Shown: positions 12,937 through 20,635 of the stretch, piece after piece | How the letters are laid out: every line of letters starts with the position of its first letter | Position numbering within the stretch: the stretch's first letter is position 1 | Origin: a virus | DNA: 32,529 nucleotides | IMG/VR virus record: IMGVR_UViG_3300044974_000194 | Coordinates: 1-32,529 of that record | Direction: 5' to 3' (one strand) | Notes under the pieces: generated by a model | Databases searched by the model: none | Seen by the model: only the letters and a program-made list of their open reading frames with translations | What the model was told of the DNA's origin: nothing | Made by a program: the position numbers and the translations under genes

Positions 12937-12956
12937 CTTCACAGTTGGTCTGTGAA
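12908..12956. promoter_or_regulatory. Two tandem hairpins at the terminase/head-gene boundary
   Basis: CTACTAG (12908-12914) pairs with CTAGTAG (12926-12932), covering the last codons of the terminase. TTCACAG (12938-12944) pairs with CTGTGAA (12950-12956) around a 5-base loop. There is no U-tract after either. They may attenuate, protect or process mRNA where expression should change from low (terminase) to high (head). Confidence 0.55.
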
Positions 12957-12968
12957 TAGTCCGCGCAA

Positions 12969-13370
12969 GTGTTGACCTACACCGTAGCAACGAAGCGGAG
13001 TTATTTGCGTACTACCTACGCAAGCAAAGCTGCTTTGACATTGCTTGAAGCTTTGACGGCAAAGCTAACTGTTGCTGCAAACGCTATAGAGTCTGGTCAA
13101 GTTGTCCGCTCAACTTCTAGTTCTGACGTTTCCGTTGAGTTCGCTGAACCCGGTAAGGGTTCCGCTTCCGCTGGTGAAATGTTGGAAATGTGGGAATCAC
13201 TGCTGTCAGACTACGATCTCGCCGTGACCCTATTGGCTGGAGACGGAATCACTAGCCCGTCAGACCTCCAGATCTATAACAAGATGCTTGGGACCATTCT
13301 GGTGGCGGTTACTCGGTATTACGGTGATTTCACACAGTTCCGTCGTGAAGCCACAACCCGAATGAGCTAA
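12969..13370 (+). CDS. gpW-like head-completion/head-tail joining protein candidate (133 aa)
   Basis: It lies between terminase and portal, the exact place of lambda W. The first 60 residues (alternating helix LTLLEALTAKLTVAANAIESGQ, then SSSDVSVEFAEPGKG) loosely follow the gpW pattern of helix, beta hairpin and helix. It is longer than gpW (68 aa), with an extra C-terminal half. Start is GTG 12969, with a TTG next to it; the ribosome-binding site is weak. The call rests mostly on context. Confidence 0.5.
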   Translation: MLTYTVATKRSYLRTTYASKAALTLLEALTAKLTVAANAIESGQVVRSTSSSDVSVEFAEPGKGSASAGEMLEMWESLLSDYDLAVTLLAGDGITSPSDLQIYNKMLGTILVAVTRYYGDFTQFRREATTRMS

Positions 13371-14941
13371 TGGGAATCCTTCAAACCATTGCGAATAAGT
13401 TGTTTCCCGCTCCCGTTAATAAGTACGAGGGAGCCGGTCAGTCGTTGCGTCGTTCGTATCTTGATACGTCCTATACTTCGGCTCGCTTTGATGTAACGAG
13501 TTCAACCCGACAAGCGATTGTCCGTAAGTCCCGTTTCTTTGAGCAGAACAATGCTGTTCTAAATAGACTTGGGGATCTGTTTGAGTCGTACACCGTTGGC
13601 TCTAGCTTCTCGGTTCAACCGGCTTCCAGCGATCCTGCTTGGAATCTCAAAGCCAAGAAGTGGTTCGATGTTTGGAGCCGTTATCCCGATATTGGTTCGC
13701 GTCAGTCTTTCGCAACGCTGATGAGCCAAGCGGCTCGCGGTTGGTTCTTCGACGGTGAGAGCTTTATCCTTTTGACCAAAGGTGAGAGCGGAAAGCCGAG
13801 ATTGCAGCTTATCGAAGCTCAATCAATTGCCACTCCTGTTGGCATGGAGTCCGATTTAACTGTGTTTGATGGCATCCGGTTTGATCCTAAGACTGGACGC
13901 GCAATCTCGTATTTTATCGGATCAGAGAAGACTCAGGGTAATCTTACTGACGTTCGCTCAATTGGTTCAGACTCGGTAGTTCACATTTACGAGCCGAATC
14001 GTCCCGGTCAGCTTAGAGGTCTTCCGTTTGTCTCTGCGGTTATCAATGATCTCCACGATCTCGACGACTTGCAGAAGCTGGAGATGGAAGCTTGCAAGCT
14101 CGGTGCTTCCGTCGCTCAGATCGTCAAGACGGTAAGCGGTGAGGTCCAAGCATCCAGCCTCCGTTCCGGTGGAATCTCGCAAACCACTCAGAACACTGCC
14201 GAGAACTATTACGAGCAAGTCTTTGGGTCGTCTGTTAAAGTACTCAAGAACGGTGATTCATTTGAACAGTTTGCGACTGAGCGTCCCGGTGTGAATATGC
14301 GCGAATACTGGCGGCAATTGACCGAGAAGGTCTGCGCTGGTGTTGGTATTCCTTACGTTCTCGTTTATCCCGAGTCCATGCAGGGAACTGTCTATCGCGG
14401 TGCGCTAGATATGTCTGCTGTGTGGTTTAAGTCTCGGCATCAAGTGATGTCGTCAGCGGCTCGACGTATTTATGAATATGTCATGGAGTACGCTATCAAG
14501 ACTGATCCAACGCTCAACGATGCTCCGTCTGACTGGTATGAAGTAGCGATCACCGCTCCCCGCTCCCCGAACGTTGATGTTGGCCGTAATTCCGCTGCTC
14601 AGTTGGCTGAATTGGAGGCTGGCATTCTGACTTACGATGAAGTCTATGGTGCGCGTGGTCTTGATTGGCGGTCTGCTTTAGAAGCAAAAGCACAGCAAGC
14701 TTTGTTTGTGCGTCAACTTGCTGACAAATACGGAGTTGATGTATCTGAGATTTCGGTGATTCAGAAAGAACGTCCTGCGGCTAGTGCTGCACCGGCTATT
14801 GACATTGAAGATGATTCTTCTGAATCTCCGTCTCCAGTTGCTCCGTCAGAAGGTGGATCACAACCGCTTGTTGTAGAACAAACCGAAGTGACCGCTTCAG
14901 TCAAAAAGCAACGTAAGCCGCGAGCCAAGAAAACAAAATGA
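13370..14941 (+). CDS. Portal protein, lambda type (523 aa)
   Basis: The N-terminal third (RSYLDTSYTSARFDVTSSTR, VRKSRFFEQNNAVLNRLGDLFESYTVG, then W..W...YPDIGSRQSFATLMSQAARGWFFDGE) follows the lambda gpB/PF05136 layout. The later PNRPGQLRGLPFVSAVINDLHDL and the GVGIPYVL...YRGALDMS region are the clip and stem segments of that family. The C-terminus is basic (KKQRKPRAKKTK). The dodecameric ring forms the DNA channel. The start overlaps its neighbour by 1 base and the stop overlaps the protease gene by 4. Confidence 0.92.
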   Translation: MGILQTIANKLFPAPVNKYEGAGQSLRRSYLDTSYTSARFDVTSSTRQAIVRKSRFFEQNNAVLNRLGDLFESYTVGSSFSVQPASSDPAWNLKAKKWFDVWSRYPDIGSRQSFATLMSQAARGWFFDGESFILLTKGESGKPRLQLIEAQSIATPVGMESDLTVFDGIRFDPKTGRAISYFIGSEKTQGNLTDVRSIGSDSVVHIYEPNRPGQLRGLPFVSAVINDLHDLDDLQKLEMEACKLGASVAQIVKTVSGEVQASSLRSGGISQTTQNTAENYYEQVFGSSVKVLKNGDSFEQFATERPGVNMREYWRQLTEKVCAGVGIPYVLVYPESMQGTVYRGALDMSAVWFKSRHQVMSSAARRIYEYVMEYAIKTDPTLNDAPSDWYEVAITAPRSPNVDVGRNSAAQLAELEAGILTYDEVYGARGLDWRSALEAKAQQALFVRQLADKYGVDVSEISVIQKERPAASAAPAIDIEDDSSESPSPVAPSEGGSQPLVVEQTEVTASVKKQRKPRAKKTK

Positions 14942-17097
14942 GCTTCACTAAGAAATCAGATTGGCTTTATTACGCTCCTGCGGCTTCCGCTGGTGAGACT
15001 GCGACCATTCAAATCTTTGACCAGATTGGCGAAGATTGGTTTGGTGGTAACGGTCTATCTGGTAAGCAATTCTCTGACGTTCTTGCTGAAGTTGGCAATG
15101 GTCCGCTGCTTGTAGAGATCAACTCTCCCGGTGGCAACGTCTGGGATGGTCTGAGCATCTACAACCAGTTGCGCGGTCGCAAAGCTCCGGTGACCACTCG
15201 GGTTGTTGGTATTGCGGCTTCCATTGCTTCGATTATTGCTCTGGCTGGTGATCGTGTAGAGATGGCTGATGCCGCTCTAATGATGATTCACGATCCTTCC
15301 GGAATGGCTTCTGGCACTTCGGAAGATATGCGGAAAATGGCTGACGCTCTTGATCAACACGCTGAAGTACTGGTTGGAGTGTACGCTAAGAAAACGGGAC
15401 GATCTCCCGAGTCGATCCGCGCTGCGATGAAATCGGAAACTTGGTTCACAACCGCTGAAGCAATTGAGTTTGGCTTGGTGGACAAACCGATCAAACAGCT
15501 TGCGATGGCTGCTAAGTGGCATCCCCGCGCTGTTACCAAGACCGCTCCCGAGACGGTCAAGAACAACCTCCGCAAAGGTCTTGAGCAATACGCTGAAGGT
15601 CTTGCTGGTGAAGGTCTTGAGAAGCAGACGGTTCTTGAGGCTGAATCACTCGTTGCCGGTGAAGCTCCCACCGAAGATAAAGTTGAGAAGGCTAATGCTT
15701 GGTGGGGTCGCAATGAACGCTTTCTTGAGGCTGAACCTAACACTCCCGCTGATGTAGCTGCCAACCTTTGGGGCGGTGCTGCTGGACGCGATTGGTTCCG
15801 CGCTCTGTACGCTCAAATCGAGCGTGAAGAAGGGGAAGAAGATGAATCCCCAGACGACAAGATTTCTGCCGATAGCAACAACGCTGTCAGCGAGAATGGC
15901 GTGACCAACACGCCGCAACCACACAACAACAACACCGACACAACCATGTCTGACACTACTCCTGTGGCGGCTGCGGCTCCTGCTGCTTCCGTCGATCTTG
16001 CTACCATTATGGCTAAGCTCTCCGCTCTGGAAGCTTCCATGAAGTCCCCTGCCGCTGCTCCTGCTCCTGAGCCGGTGCGTCCCGTGATTGAGAACCTCGG
16101 CAACCCGCTGCTGGAGAAGCATAAGAGCCTCCGCGCTGGTGCTGAGCGTAAGGGTTTCTTGATTCAGAACCACAGCGAGTTGCTGCGTCAGTCGCGCTTG
16201 ATCGCTCCCCAGAACGCGAACACTTTCGCTGCTGGTTTGGTTGTCGATTATCTCGCTGACTCGGTTATCACTGTCGCGACTACTAAGTTGGCTATGATTG
16301 CCAATTTCACGCGCAACGTTGGTCTCGATAACTTGCGTCCCCGAGCTACGGTTCAGGTGAAGAAGTTCACTGGTGGTGATGACGCTCAGGACAATCTGAC
16401 CGACTTCGAGAACAACTCCAACAACGAGTCCACTCTGGCTGCTACCTCGGTGACTGTTAACCAGATCACCAAGACTTTTACCGTCACTCAGCAGGAACTG
16501 AATCAGGGTTTCCAGTTGGCTGATCTCGCTCAGGGTTCGGCTGAGATCTTCGCTCTTGCCATTAGCAAGAAGGTCACCGCTCAGATGACCTCTGCTCTGT
16601 TTGGTGCTGGTACTGTCATTGGTGCTGCTGCCAACTTCGATACTAGCGATCTCCCTGCGATTTTGGCTCTGGCTAAGAATTACCGCCAGAAGCTGTTGCT
16701 GTTGGATGGTAGTCACATGGCTCGCTTGATGTTCTCCGGTCAGTTGACTGCTGCCGCTGGAACCAACCCGTTCCCTGATGCGCGCTACGGCCCCCTGAAC
16801 AACGGCTATTTCGGATTCGCGAACATCTTGGAGCAGAACGACTGGACTGGAGCTATTGCGAACACCGCTGGTTTCGTCTGCGGTCAGGACGCTATTGCGG
16901 TTGCGAGCGGTTTGCCGGTTGGAATGATCGCTGGTGAGTTCGTTGAGCAGCGCACTGTTGAGTTGAGCAACGGTCTGTCTGTGTTGCTCTCTGTCTGGTA
17001 CAGCCGCGCCTCCCGCGCTCACATGGCGTCTTACGACATCATGTTTGGGGCTGCTGCTGCGGACACTACGCAAGCTGAAGTGCTGATCACCGCTTAA
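14938..17097 (+). CDS. Head maturation protease fused to major capsid protein (719 aa)
   Basis: Residues 1-190 are a ClpP/S49-like prohead protease: EINSPGGNVWDGLSIYNQLR, then GIAAS with catalytic Ser95, MMIHDP with His118, and the usual EAIEFGLVDK end. An acidic linker (about residues 290-336, EEGEEDESPDD) leads to a second half (337-719) that has the features of a major capsid protein: an Ala/Pro-rich scaffold-like delta segment, then the coat domain with VSVTVNQITKTFTVTQQEL-type strands and a C-terminal MFGAAAADTTQAEVLITA. Most relatives encode these as separate genes. The single frame contains no stop between the parts. Confidence 0.88.
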   Translation: MSFTKKSDWLYYAPAASAGETATIQIFDQIGEDWFGGNGLSGKQFSDVLAEVGNGPLLVEINSPGGNVWDGLSIYNQLRGRKAPVTTRVVGIAASIASIIALAGDRVEMADAALMMIHDPSGMASGTSEDMRKMADALDQHAEVLVGVYAKKTGRSPESIRAAMKSETWFTTAEAIEFGLVDKPIKQLAMAAKWHPRAVTKTAPETVKNNLRKGLEQYAEGLAGEGLEKQTVLEAESLVAGEAPTEDKVEKANAWWGRNERFLEAEPNTPADVAANLWGGAAGRDWFRALYAQIEREEGEEDESPDDKISADSNNAVSENGVTNTPQPHNNNTDTTMSDTTPVAAAAPAASVDLATIMAKLSALEASMKSPAAAPAPEPVRPVIENLGNPLLEKHKSLRAGAERKGFLIQNHSELLRQSRLIAPQNANTFAAGLVVDYLADSVITVATTKLAMIANFTRNVGLDNLRPRATVQVKKFTGGDDAQDNLTDFENNSNNESTLAATSVTVNQITKTFTVTQQELNQGFQLADLAQGSAEIFALAISKKVTAQMTSALFGAGTVIGAAANFDTSDLPAILALAKNYRQKLLLLDGSHMARLMFSGQLTAAAGTNPFPDARYGPLNNGYFGFANILEQNDWTGAIANTAGFVCGQDAIAVASGLPVGMIAGEFVEQRTVELSNGLSVLLSVWYSRASRAHMASYDIMFGAAAADTTQAEVLITA
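15946..17097 (+). CDS. Internal in-frame start giving free major capsid protein (383 aa)
   Basis: ATG 15946 is in frame with the fusion (codon 337) and begins MSDTTPVAAA. The preceding bases (caacaacaacaccgacacaacc) form the same A/C-rich leader that stands before true starts at 328, 8664, 22358 and 25296; here it is read as HNNNTDTT. Lambda C/Nu3 shows that nested starts can occur in head genes. Separate translation would give excess capsid over protease from one gene. The use of this start is inferred. Confidence 0.6.
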   Translation: MSDTTPVAAAAPAASVDLATIMAKLSALEASMKSPAAAPAPEPVRPVIENLGNPLLEKHKSLRAGAERKGFLIQNHSELLRQSRLIAPQNANTFAAGLVVDYLADSVITVATTKLAMIANFTRNVGLDNLRPRATVQVKKFTGGDDAQDNLTDFENNSNNESTLAATSVTVNQITKTFTVTQQELNQGFQLADLAQGSAEIFALAISKKVTAQMTSALFGAGTVIGAAANFDTSDLPAILALAKNYRQKLLLLDGSHMARLMFSGQLTAAAGTNPFPDARYGPLNNGYFGFANILEQNDWTGAIANTAGFVCGQDAIAVASGLPVGMIAGEFVEQRTVELSNGLSVLLSVWYSRASRAHMASYDIMFGAAAADTTQAEVLITA

Positions 17098-17108
17098 TCC
17101 TTAAGGAT

Positions 17109-17285
17109 ATGCGTATTGCAACTACCGTAGCAGTGGACAAGAACGGCAAGAGCAAGCTGGTTTCTGGTCCCGATATTGACGCGAGTCTCCAACGCGACAA
17201 TTTCAACACTGTTTCAGTTCCCGAAGGAGGCAAACTCGTACTGTGGATACAGGGAGCTTTAGCACCGAAGATCCGTAAAGGTTAA
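17109..17285 (+). CDS. Small unknown protein after the capsid gene (58 aa)
   Basis: A 58-aa product (MRIATTVAVDKNGKSK...LVLWIQGALAPKIRKG) with no recognised family. Its start lies just after cttaaggat, in a perfect palindrome (17097-17108). It may be a minor head protein, by position only. Confidence 0.6.
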   Translation: MRIATTVAVDKNGKSKLVSGPDIDASLQRDNFNTVSVPEGGKLVLWIQGALAPKIRKG

Positions 17286-17295
17286 CCGTAAAATT

Positions 17296-17329
17296 GGGGA
17301 GGTTGCTGGAAAGTTCCGGTGACCTCCCC
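17296..17329 (+). promoter_or_regulatory. GC-rich hairpin in the head operon
   Basis: GGGGAGGT (17296-17303) pairs with ACCTCCCC (17322-17329) around an 18-base loop. The following bases (tctaaccgaaaa) lack a U-tract. It could be a partial terminator or an mRNA stabiliser between the capsid region and the next gene. Confidence 0.6.
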
Positions 17330-17346
17330 TCTAACCGAAAAACAAA

Positions 17347-17607
17347 ATGGCCGTTCAAGCAGACATTTCAACCGAGTACAGCATGGGCCGAGAAGGCTTC
17401 CAACTCGTCACTAGCACAGCCGCTCAGACCGGCAACTGGTCTGGCTTGATTCCAACCGAGCCAACCGTTTTCACTTCCATTACCGGATTCCAGATCAGCG
17501 GAACTTGGACATCCAAGACCATTCCGGCTGGTTTCCCGCTGGTGGGCAACATCACCGGCTTCCAGATCTCCAGCGGCTCTGTGGTGGCGTTTAACGCTCG
17601 CGCCTAA
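17347..17607 (+). CDS. Small head or decoration protein candidate (86 aa)
   Basis: An 86-aa beta-rich protein with an internal near-repeat: TSITGFQISGTWTS and GNITGFQISSGSV. There is no signal peptide or membrane segment. The position right behind the capsid gene favours a decoration or head-stabilising protein; the family is not recognised. Confidence 0.55.
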   Translation: MAVQADISTEYSMGREGFQLVTSTAAQTGNWSGLIPTEPTVFTSITGFQISGTWTSKTIPAGFPLVGNITGFQISSGSVVAFNARA

Positions 17608-17841
17608 ATGATTTCACTCGGAACATCAATCAACAGGACACGATCTGTAAGCCAGATCATGCCCGAGCCTCCGATCATGCGGAGGGATGTTCTGCAAGAG
17701 GACGAGACCTTCCTTCTTCAAGAGGATGGTGTGAGCAAGCTCGTCATTTCATTTGGAACCTTCGACAGCATAGTGCTGGAGGACGGGACCAGTTTCCTTT
17801 TACAAGAAGACCTCGGAAAATTCATTCTAACCGTTTACTGA
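17608..17841 (+). CDS. LLQED-repeat protein (77 aa)
   Basis: It contains repeats of a short acidic unit: LQEDETFLLQEDGVSKLVISFG and VLEDGTSFLLQEDLGKFILTVY. The same LLQE unit recurs in the gene at 20632 (LLQESGSLLLQEN). It follows the preceding gene with no gap. Likely structural; function unknown. Confidence 0.6.
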   Translation: MISLGTSINRTRSVSQIMPEPPIMRRDVLQEDETFLLQEDGVSKLVISFGTFDSIVLEDGTSFLLQEDLGKFILTVY

Positions 17842-17842
17842 T

Positions 17843-18961
17843 ATGGCCGACTCTAAAATTACAGCACTGACGGCGTTGACCGCCGCCGATCCCGCCAATG
17901 ACATGATCCCTATTGTGGATGTGTCAGATACGCCACCAGCGTCAGGGAATACTAAGCGCATCTCGATCAACAACATCCTCGCTTGTTCGCCATCCGCCAC
18001 CCTCGCCAGCGCCACCATCACCGGCGATCTGACGGTGGATACGAGTACGCTGAAGGTGGATTCGGCGAACAATCGGGTGGGTATTCTTACGGCGACACCT
18101 GCTGCCGGTTATGCGCTGGATGTGCGTGGTATTCTGGCCGCTGGAAACAGTGCTGGCACAATTATCGGTGGGATTTCATTTTCTACACGACCTGAAATTG
18201 GAGCAATCTCAAACCATAGTCTTGGTTTGATTGCAAACAACACGACGATGCACCTTATCACACCTGCTGGTGTGTTTGACTGGTACGACGGCGCTGGCGG
18301 CACTCGAATGACCCTGAACTCCACGGGGCTGGGCGTGGGGGTTAGTCCGGCGTTCAAGATTCACGCAAACGGTGTAATTGGCACTACAAACACGTTTGGT
18401 GCATTCACGGCATTGCAGACTGCTGGCGGCACTGGATATCGCTGGACGTTAGCCAACGACAACAATTTCTATCTTCAGTATTCGCCTGATGGGTTTGGCT
18501 CTACTGCAACAAGCCGCATCGCTTTGGACTCCTCCGGCAACGTCGGCGTGGGGGTTACGCCGAGTGCGTGGGGTAGTAATTACAAAGCACTTCAAATTGG
18601 AACGCAATCATGCTTCTACAATGCGCTTGGATACATAACGAGCATCAACACGAATGCTTTTGAGAATTCATCTGGCCAACTTGTTCGCATAGCAAACGGA
18701 GAAGCCACTCGATATGTCCAATCTGGCGGAGCGCATCAATGGTTTTATGCTGCTAACGCTATCGCTGGAACTGTTGACGGCTTCACCCAAGCGATGACGC
18801 TCGACGCGAGCGGGAATCTGATTCTGCAATCTTCCGCAACTCCCGCCACGCTGACCACCAACGGCCAGCTTACCGTCAACGCCACCAGCAACACCAACCT
18901 CCGCTTCAGCTATCGCGGTTCCGATGGCACGACCCGAGTCGCCAACATCACTCTCGCCTAA
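17843..18961 (+). CDS. Tail-fibre or virion-surface protein (372 aa)
   Basis: The N-terminus MADSKITALTALTAADPANDMIPIVDVSD...KRISINNIL and the repeated LDSSGNVGVGVTPSAW-type motifs (near residues 150-170, 226-240 and 310-320) are common in phage fibre and receptor-binding proteins. Parts are more GC-rich than the neighbours, which suggests horizontal exchange. It lies among head genes rather than after the tail genes, so it may decorate the head or neck. There is no chaperone-type end. Confidence 0.7.
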   Translation: MADSKITALTALTAADPANDMIPIVDVSDTPPASGNTKRISINNILACSPSATLASATITGDLTVDTSTLKVDSANNRVGILTATPAAGYALDVRGILAAGNSAGTIIGGISFSTRPEIGAISNHSLGLIANNTTMHLITPAGVFDWYDGAGGTRMTLNSTGLGVGVSPAFKIHANGVIGTTNTFGAFTALQTAGGTGYRWTLANDNNFYLQYSPDGFGSTATSRIALDSSGNVGVGVTPSAWGSNYKALQIGTQSCFYNALGYITSINTNAFENSSGQLVRIANGEATRYVQSGGAHQWFYAANAIAGTVDGFTQAMTLDASGNLILQSSATPATLTTNGQLTVNATSNTNLRFSYRGSDGTTRVANITLA

Positions 18962-18967
18962 TATCCC

Positions 18968-19324
18968 ATGATTACCCTCTCTTGGATCATCGAACGCCTT
19001 CTCTGCAAACCGACCGAAGGCACTCTCACCGATGTCGTAATCACCGCCGATTGGCGTTGCAACGGCACTCAGGATCAATACAGCGGAACTTGCTACGGAT
19101 CGACCAGCTTCGCTCCGCCGAGCGGTTCGTTCACGCCTTACGATCAACTGACCGAAGCTCAAGTCTTGAGCTGGTGCTTCGCGAATGGCGTCGATCAAGC
19201 GGCCATCGAAGCGAACGTCACGCAGCAGATCAACGACCAGATCAACCCGCCGATCATCGCTCCTCCGCTGCCGTGGAATCCAGTTGCGGAGATCGTTGCT
19301 GTGGCTGAAGTTCCCGTCGCCTAA
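18968..19324 (+). CDS. Unknown phage protein of the DUF7936-like type (118 aa)
   Basis: The layout of an early strand (TLTDVVITADWRCNG), SYGSTSF-like turn, YDQLTEAQVLSWCFANGVDQAAIEANVTQQINDQ and a LPW near the end matches a family found beside fibre genes in environmental phages. I recall it as DUF7936, not verified. Role unknown; it may be a fibre partner or attachment factor. Confidence 0.55.
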   Translation: MITLSWIIERLLCKPTEGTLTDVVITADWRCNGTQDQYSGTCYGSTSFAPPSGSFTPYDQLTEAQVLSWCFANGVDQAAIEANVTQQINDQINPPIIAPPLPWNPVAEIVAVAEVPVA

Positions 19325-19325
19325 T

Positions 19326-19478
19326 ATGGAAATCATCGTCAAGCTGACTCAAGAACAAGCCAACGGTTTGCTGCAACTCATCGACATTGCGGTCAAAGCT
19401 GGTGGCATTCAGAACGCAAAAGTTGCTCTGCCGCTTGTTGACCTAATCGTCAACGCTGCTCAACCTAAATCCGAGTAA
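19326..19478 (+). CDS. Small unknown protein (50 aa)
   Basis: This 50-aa protein (MEIIVKLTQEQANGLLQLIDIAVKAGG...) is one amphipathic helical unit typical of a small phage family of unknown role next to holins. The stop overlaps the next start (TAATG). Confidence 0.6.
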   Translation: MEIIVKLTQEQANGLLQLIDIAVKAGGIQNAKVALPLVDLIVNAAQPKSE

Positions 19479-19648
19479 TGCAAACCGATACCAACAGCAA
19501 CAGTGGGGTTGGAATCTCTCTGGCTACCGCTGCCGCTGCTGGTGCGGTTTCTTTGCTTCCGCAGCTAACACAGTGGTTCCAATTCGGGGCCGCTGTGTTG
19601 GCTTTTGTCGCTGCTGCAATTGGACTCTGGAAAGCTCTAAAGAAATGA
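19478..19648 (+). CDS. Two-pass membrane protein, holin candidate (56 aa)
   Basis: After a polar N-terminus, two hydrophobic segments (about residues 12-30 and 36-54) are joined by a short polar turn, followed by KALKK. This size and topology fit a class II holin, which would open the inner membrane. The next gene encodes a second two-pass protein, and spanin-like genes follow. The choice between holin and antiholin cannot be made. Confidence 0.55.
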   Translation: MQTDTNSNSGVGISLATAAAAGAVSLLPQLTQWFQFGAAVLAFVAAAIGLWKALKK

Positions 19649-19827
19649 ACTGGAAAACTACTCTTGCCGGTGTTGGCGCAATCATGGTTGCCGTGGGTGG
19701 AGCGTTGAAAGCTCTGTTTGACGGCGACCCGTCCACCAACATTGATCTTGCCGCGACCATTGCCGCTGTGACCGTTGGTTTTGGTCTTATTGCCGCAAAG
19801 GATGCGGACAAAAAGAAGCCCGAGTGA
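19645..19827 (+). CDS. Two-pass membrane protein, second holin candidate (60 aa)
   Basis: Two hydrophobic stretches, residues 7-25 (LAGVGAIMVAVGGALKALF) and 35-51, flank a DGDPSTN loop, and the C-terminus is charged (KDADKKKPE). The MNWKTTLAGVGAIMVAVGGAL start is common among small phage holin-like proteins. ATG overlaps the previous stop by 4 bases. Confidence 0.55.
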   Translation: MNWKTTLAGVGAIMVAVGGALKALFDGDPSTNIDLAATIAAVTVGFGLIAAKDADKKKPE

Positions 19828-19967
19828 ACATCGTCGAGCAGATCATCACCGCTTTGCTAAAGTGGCTGACTGGTCTGGCGAAAACTCCTCCCACCGCCGA
19901 AGATGCAAAACCAGACAAAGAGCTTAAGCAGAAGTTGCTGGATCGCATTGATCGCGCTGGCGGGTAG
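19824..19967 (+). CDS. Small amphipathic protein overlapping the spanin-like gene (47 aa)
   Basis: A 47-aa protein with an N-terminal hydrophobic stretch (IVEQIITALLKWLTGL) and a charged C-terminal helix (DAKPDKELKQKLLDRIDRAGG). GTG start by overlap with the holin-like gene. The lipoprotein gene at 19903 starts inside it in another frame, the architecture of Rz/Rz1 pairs, but this protein is too short for a typical inner-membrane spanin. Confidence 0.5.
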   Translation: MNIVEQIITALLKWLTGLAKTPPTAEDAKPDKELKQKLLDRIDRAGG

Positions 19968-20133
19968 CTGTGGCTGCGGGACTCGCGTCGTTTACGTCCC
20001 ACACGGTGAGCCGGTGAGGCTCGCTGAGAGCGTCAAAGCTAAGGTTTGGGTCAAAGGTGCTGACGGTGTTTCTGTGCGCTCCAAGAACCGTATAACGCTG
20101 CCAGAGGGTTGGTACGCATTGCCGAAGGAATAG
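19903..20133 (+). CDS. Rz1-like lipoprotein, outer spanin candidate (76 aa)
   Basis: Basic residues (K6, R10) precede a hydrophobic run (WIALIALAGSC), giving a lipobox LAGS-C at about residues 19-23, so it is probably a lipoprotein cleaved at Cys23. The mature part is 54 aa and rather charged. Starting within another gene in a different frame matches Rz1 organisation. It would link the outer membrane to an inner spanin at lysis, which implies a Gram-negative type host. Confidence 0.55.
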   Translation: MQNQTKSLSRSCWIALIALAGSCGCGTRVVYVPHGEPVRLAESVKAKVWVKGADGVSVRSKNRITLPEGWYALPKE

Positions 20134-20134
20134 T

Positions 20135-20635
20135 ATGTCGCAACAAGTCATCAACGTTGGATCAACCGCAAACGACAACAACGGAGACACGCTCCGTGGG
20201 TCGTGGATCAAAGCGAACGCGAACTTCGATGAGATCTATGCCGCGCTCCCACTGACCGCTCCGTCAACGTGGGTTCCTACGCTGATTGATTCCGGTGGTG
20301 GTAGAACGTTTAACTTTACCGTCAACACTGCTCGACGAACGGCTGTCGGTTTTGTTGAGACATTTACTGTTGATTTGACCATCAACTCAGTGAGTGGTTC
20401 TGCGACCGGAAACCTGCGGTTGGGTCTTCCTGATGCTGCGACCTACGACGCTGCTGTGTCCATCTGGTTGGACAATGCGACGAATCAAGCGAAGACTTCT
20501 GTGATTGGTAAGATTGTTGGTGGGACTTCCTACTGCGAGTTGAGCCATTATGAAAATGGCGACATCACAAGTCTCACAAGCCAACTCCAAGCCACTTCAC
20601 GCATTCTCGTCTCCGGTGTTTACTTCACAGCGTGA
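20135..20635 (+). CDS. Fibre-like structural protein with conserved phage N-terminus (166 aa)
   Basis: The start MSQQVINVGSTANDNNGDTLRGSWIKANANFDEIYAAL matches an N-terminal attachment module that is very common in phage fibre and baseplate proteins. The rest is beta-rich (FNFTVNTARRTAVGFVETFTVDLTINSV). Short for a full fibre; possibly a small appendage protein. Confidence 0.65.
   Translation: MSQQVINVGSTANDNNGDTLRGSWIKANANFDEIYAALPLTAPSTWVPTLIDSGGGRTFNFTVNTARRTAVGFVETFTVDLTINSVSGSATGNLRLGLPDAATYDAAVSIWLDNATNQAKTSVIGKIVGGTSYCELSHYENGDITSLTSQLQATSRILVSGVYFTA

Noticed and set aside
15646-17073. 475-codon open frame on the minus strand opposite the capsid gene
   Set aside because: It mirrors a well-supported protease-capsid frame; minus-strand stops are scarce there because of biased codon use, and there is no ribosome-binding site or neighbouring minus-strand gene.
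17097-17108. Perfect palindrome ATCCTTAAGGAT as an operator
   Set aside because: It overlaps the stop of the capsid gene and the AAGGA ribosome-binding site of the next gene, which explains it sufficiently.
17182-17200. Partial match to the terminal repeat (tctccaacgcg)
   Set aside because: An 11-base match inside a coding frame; chance is not excluded and no flanking similarity exists.
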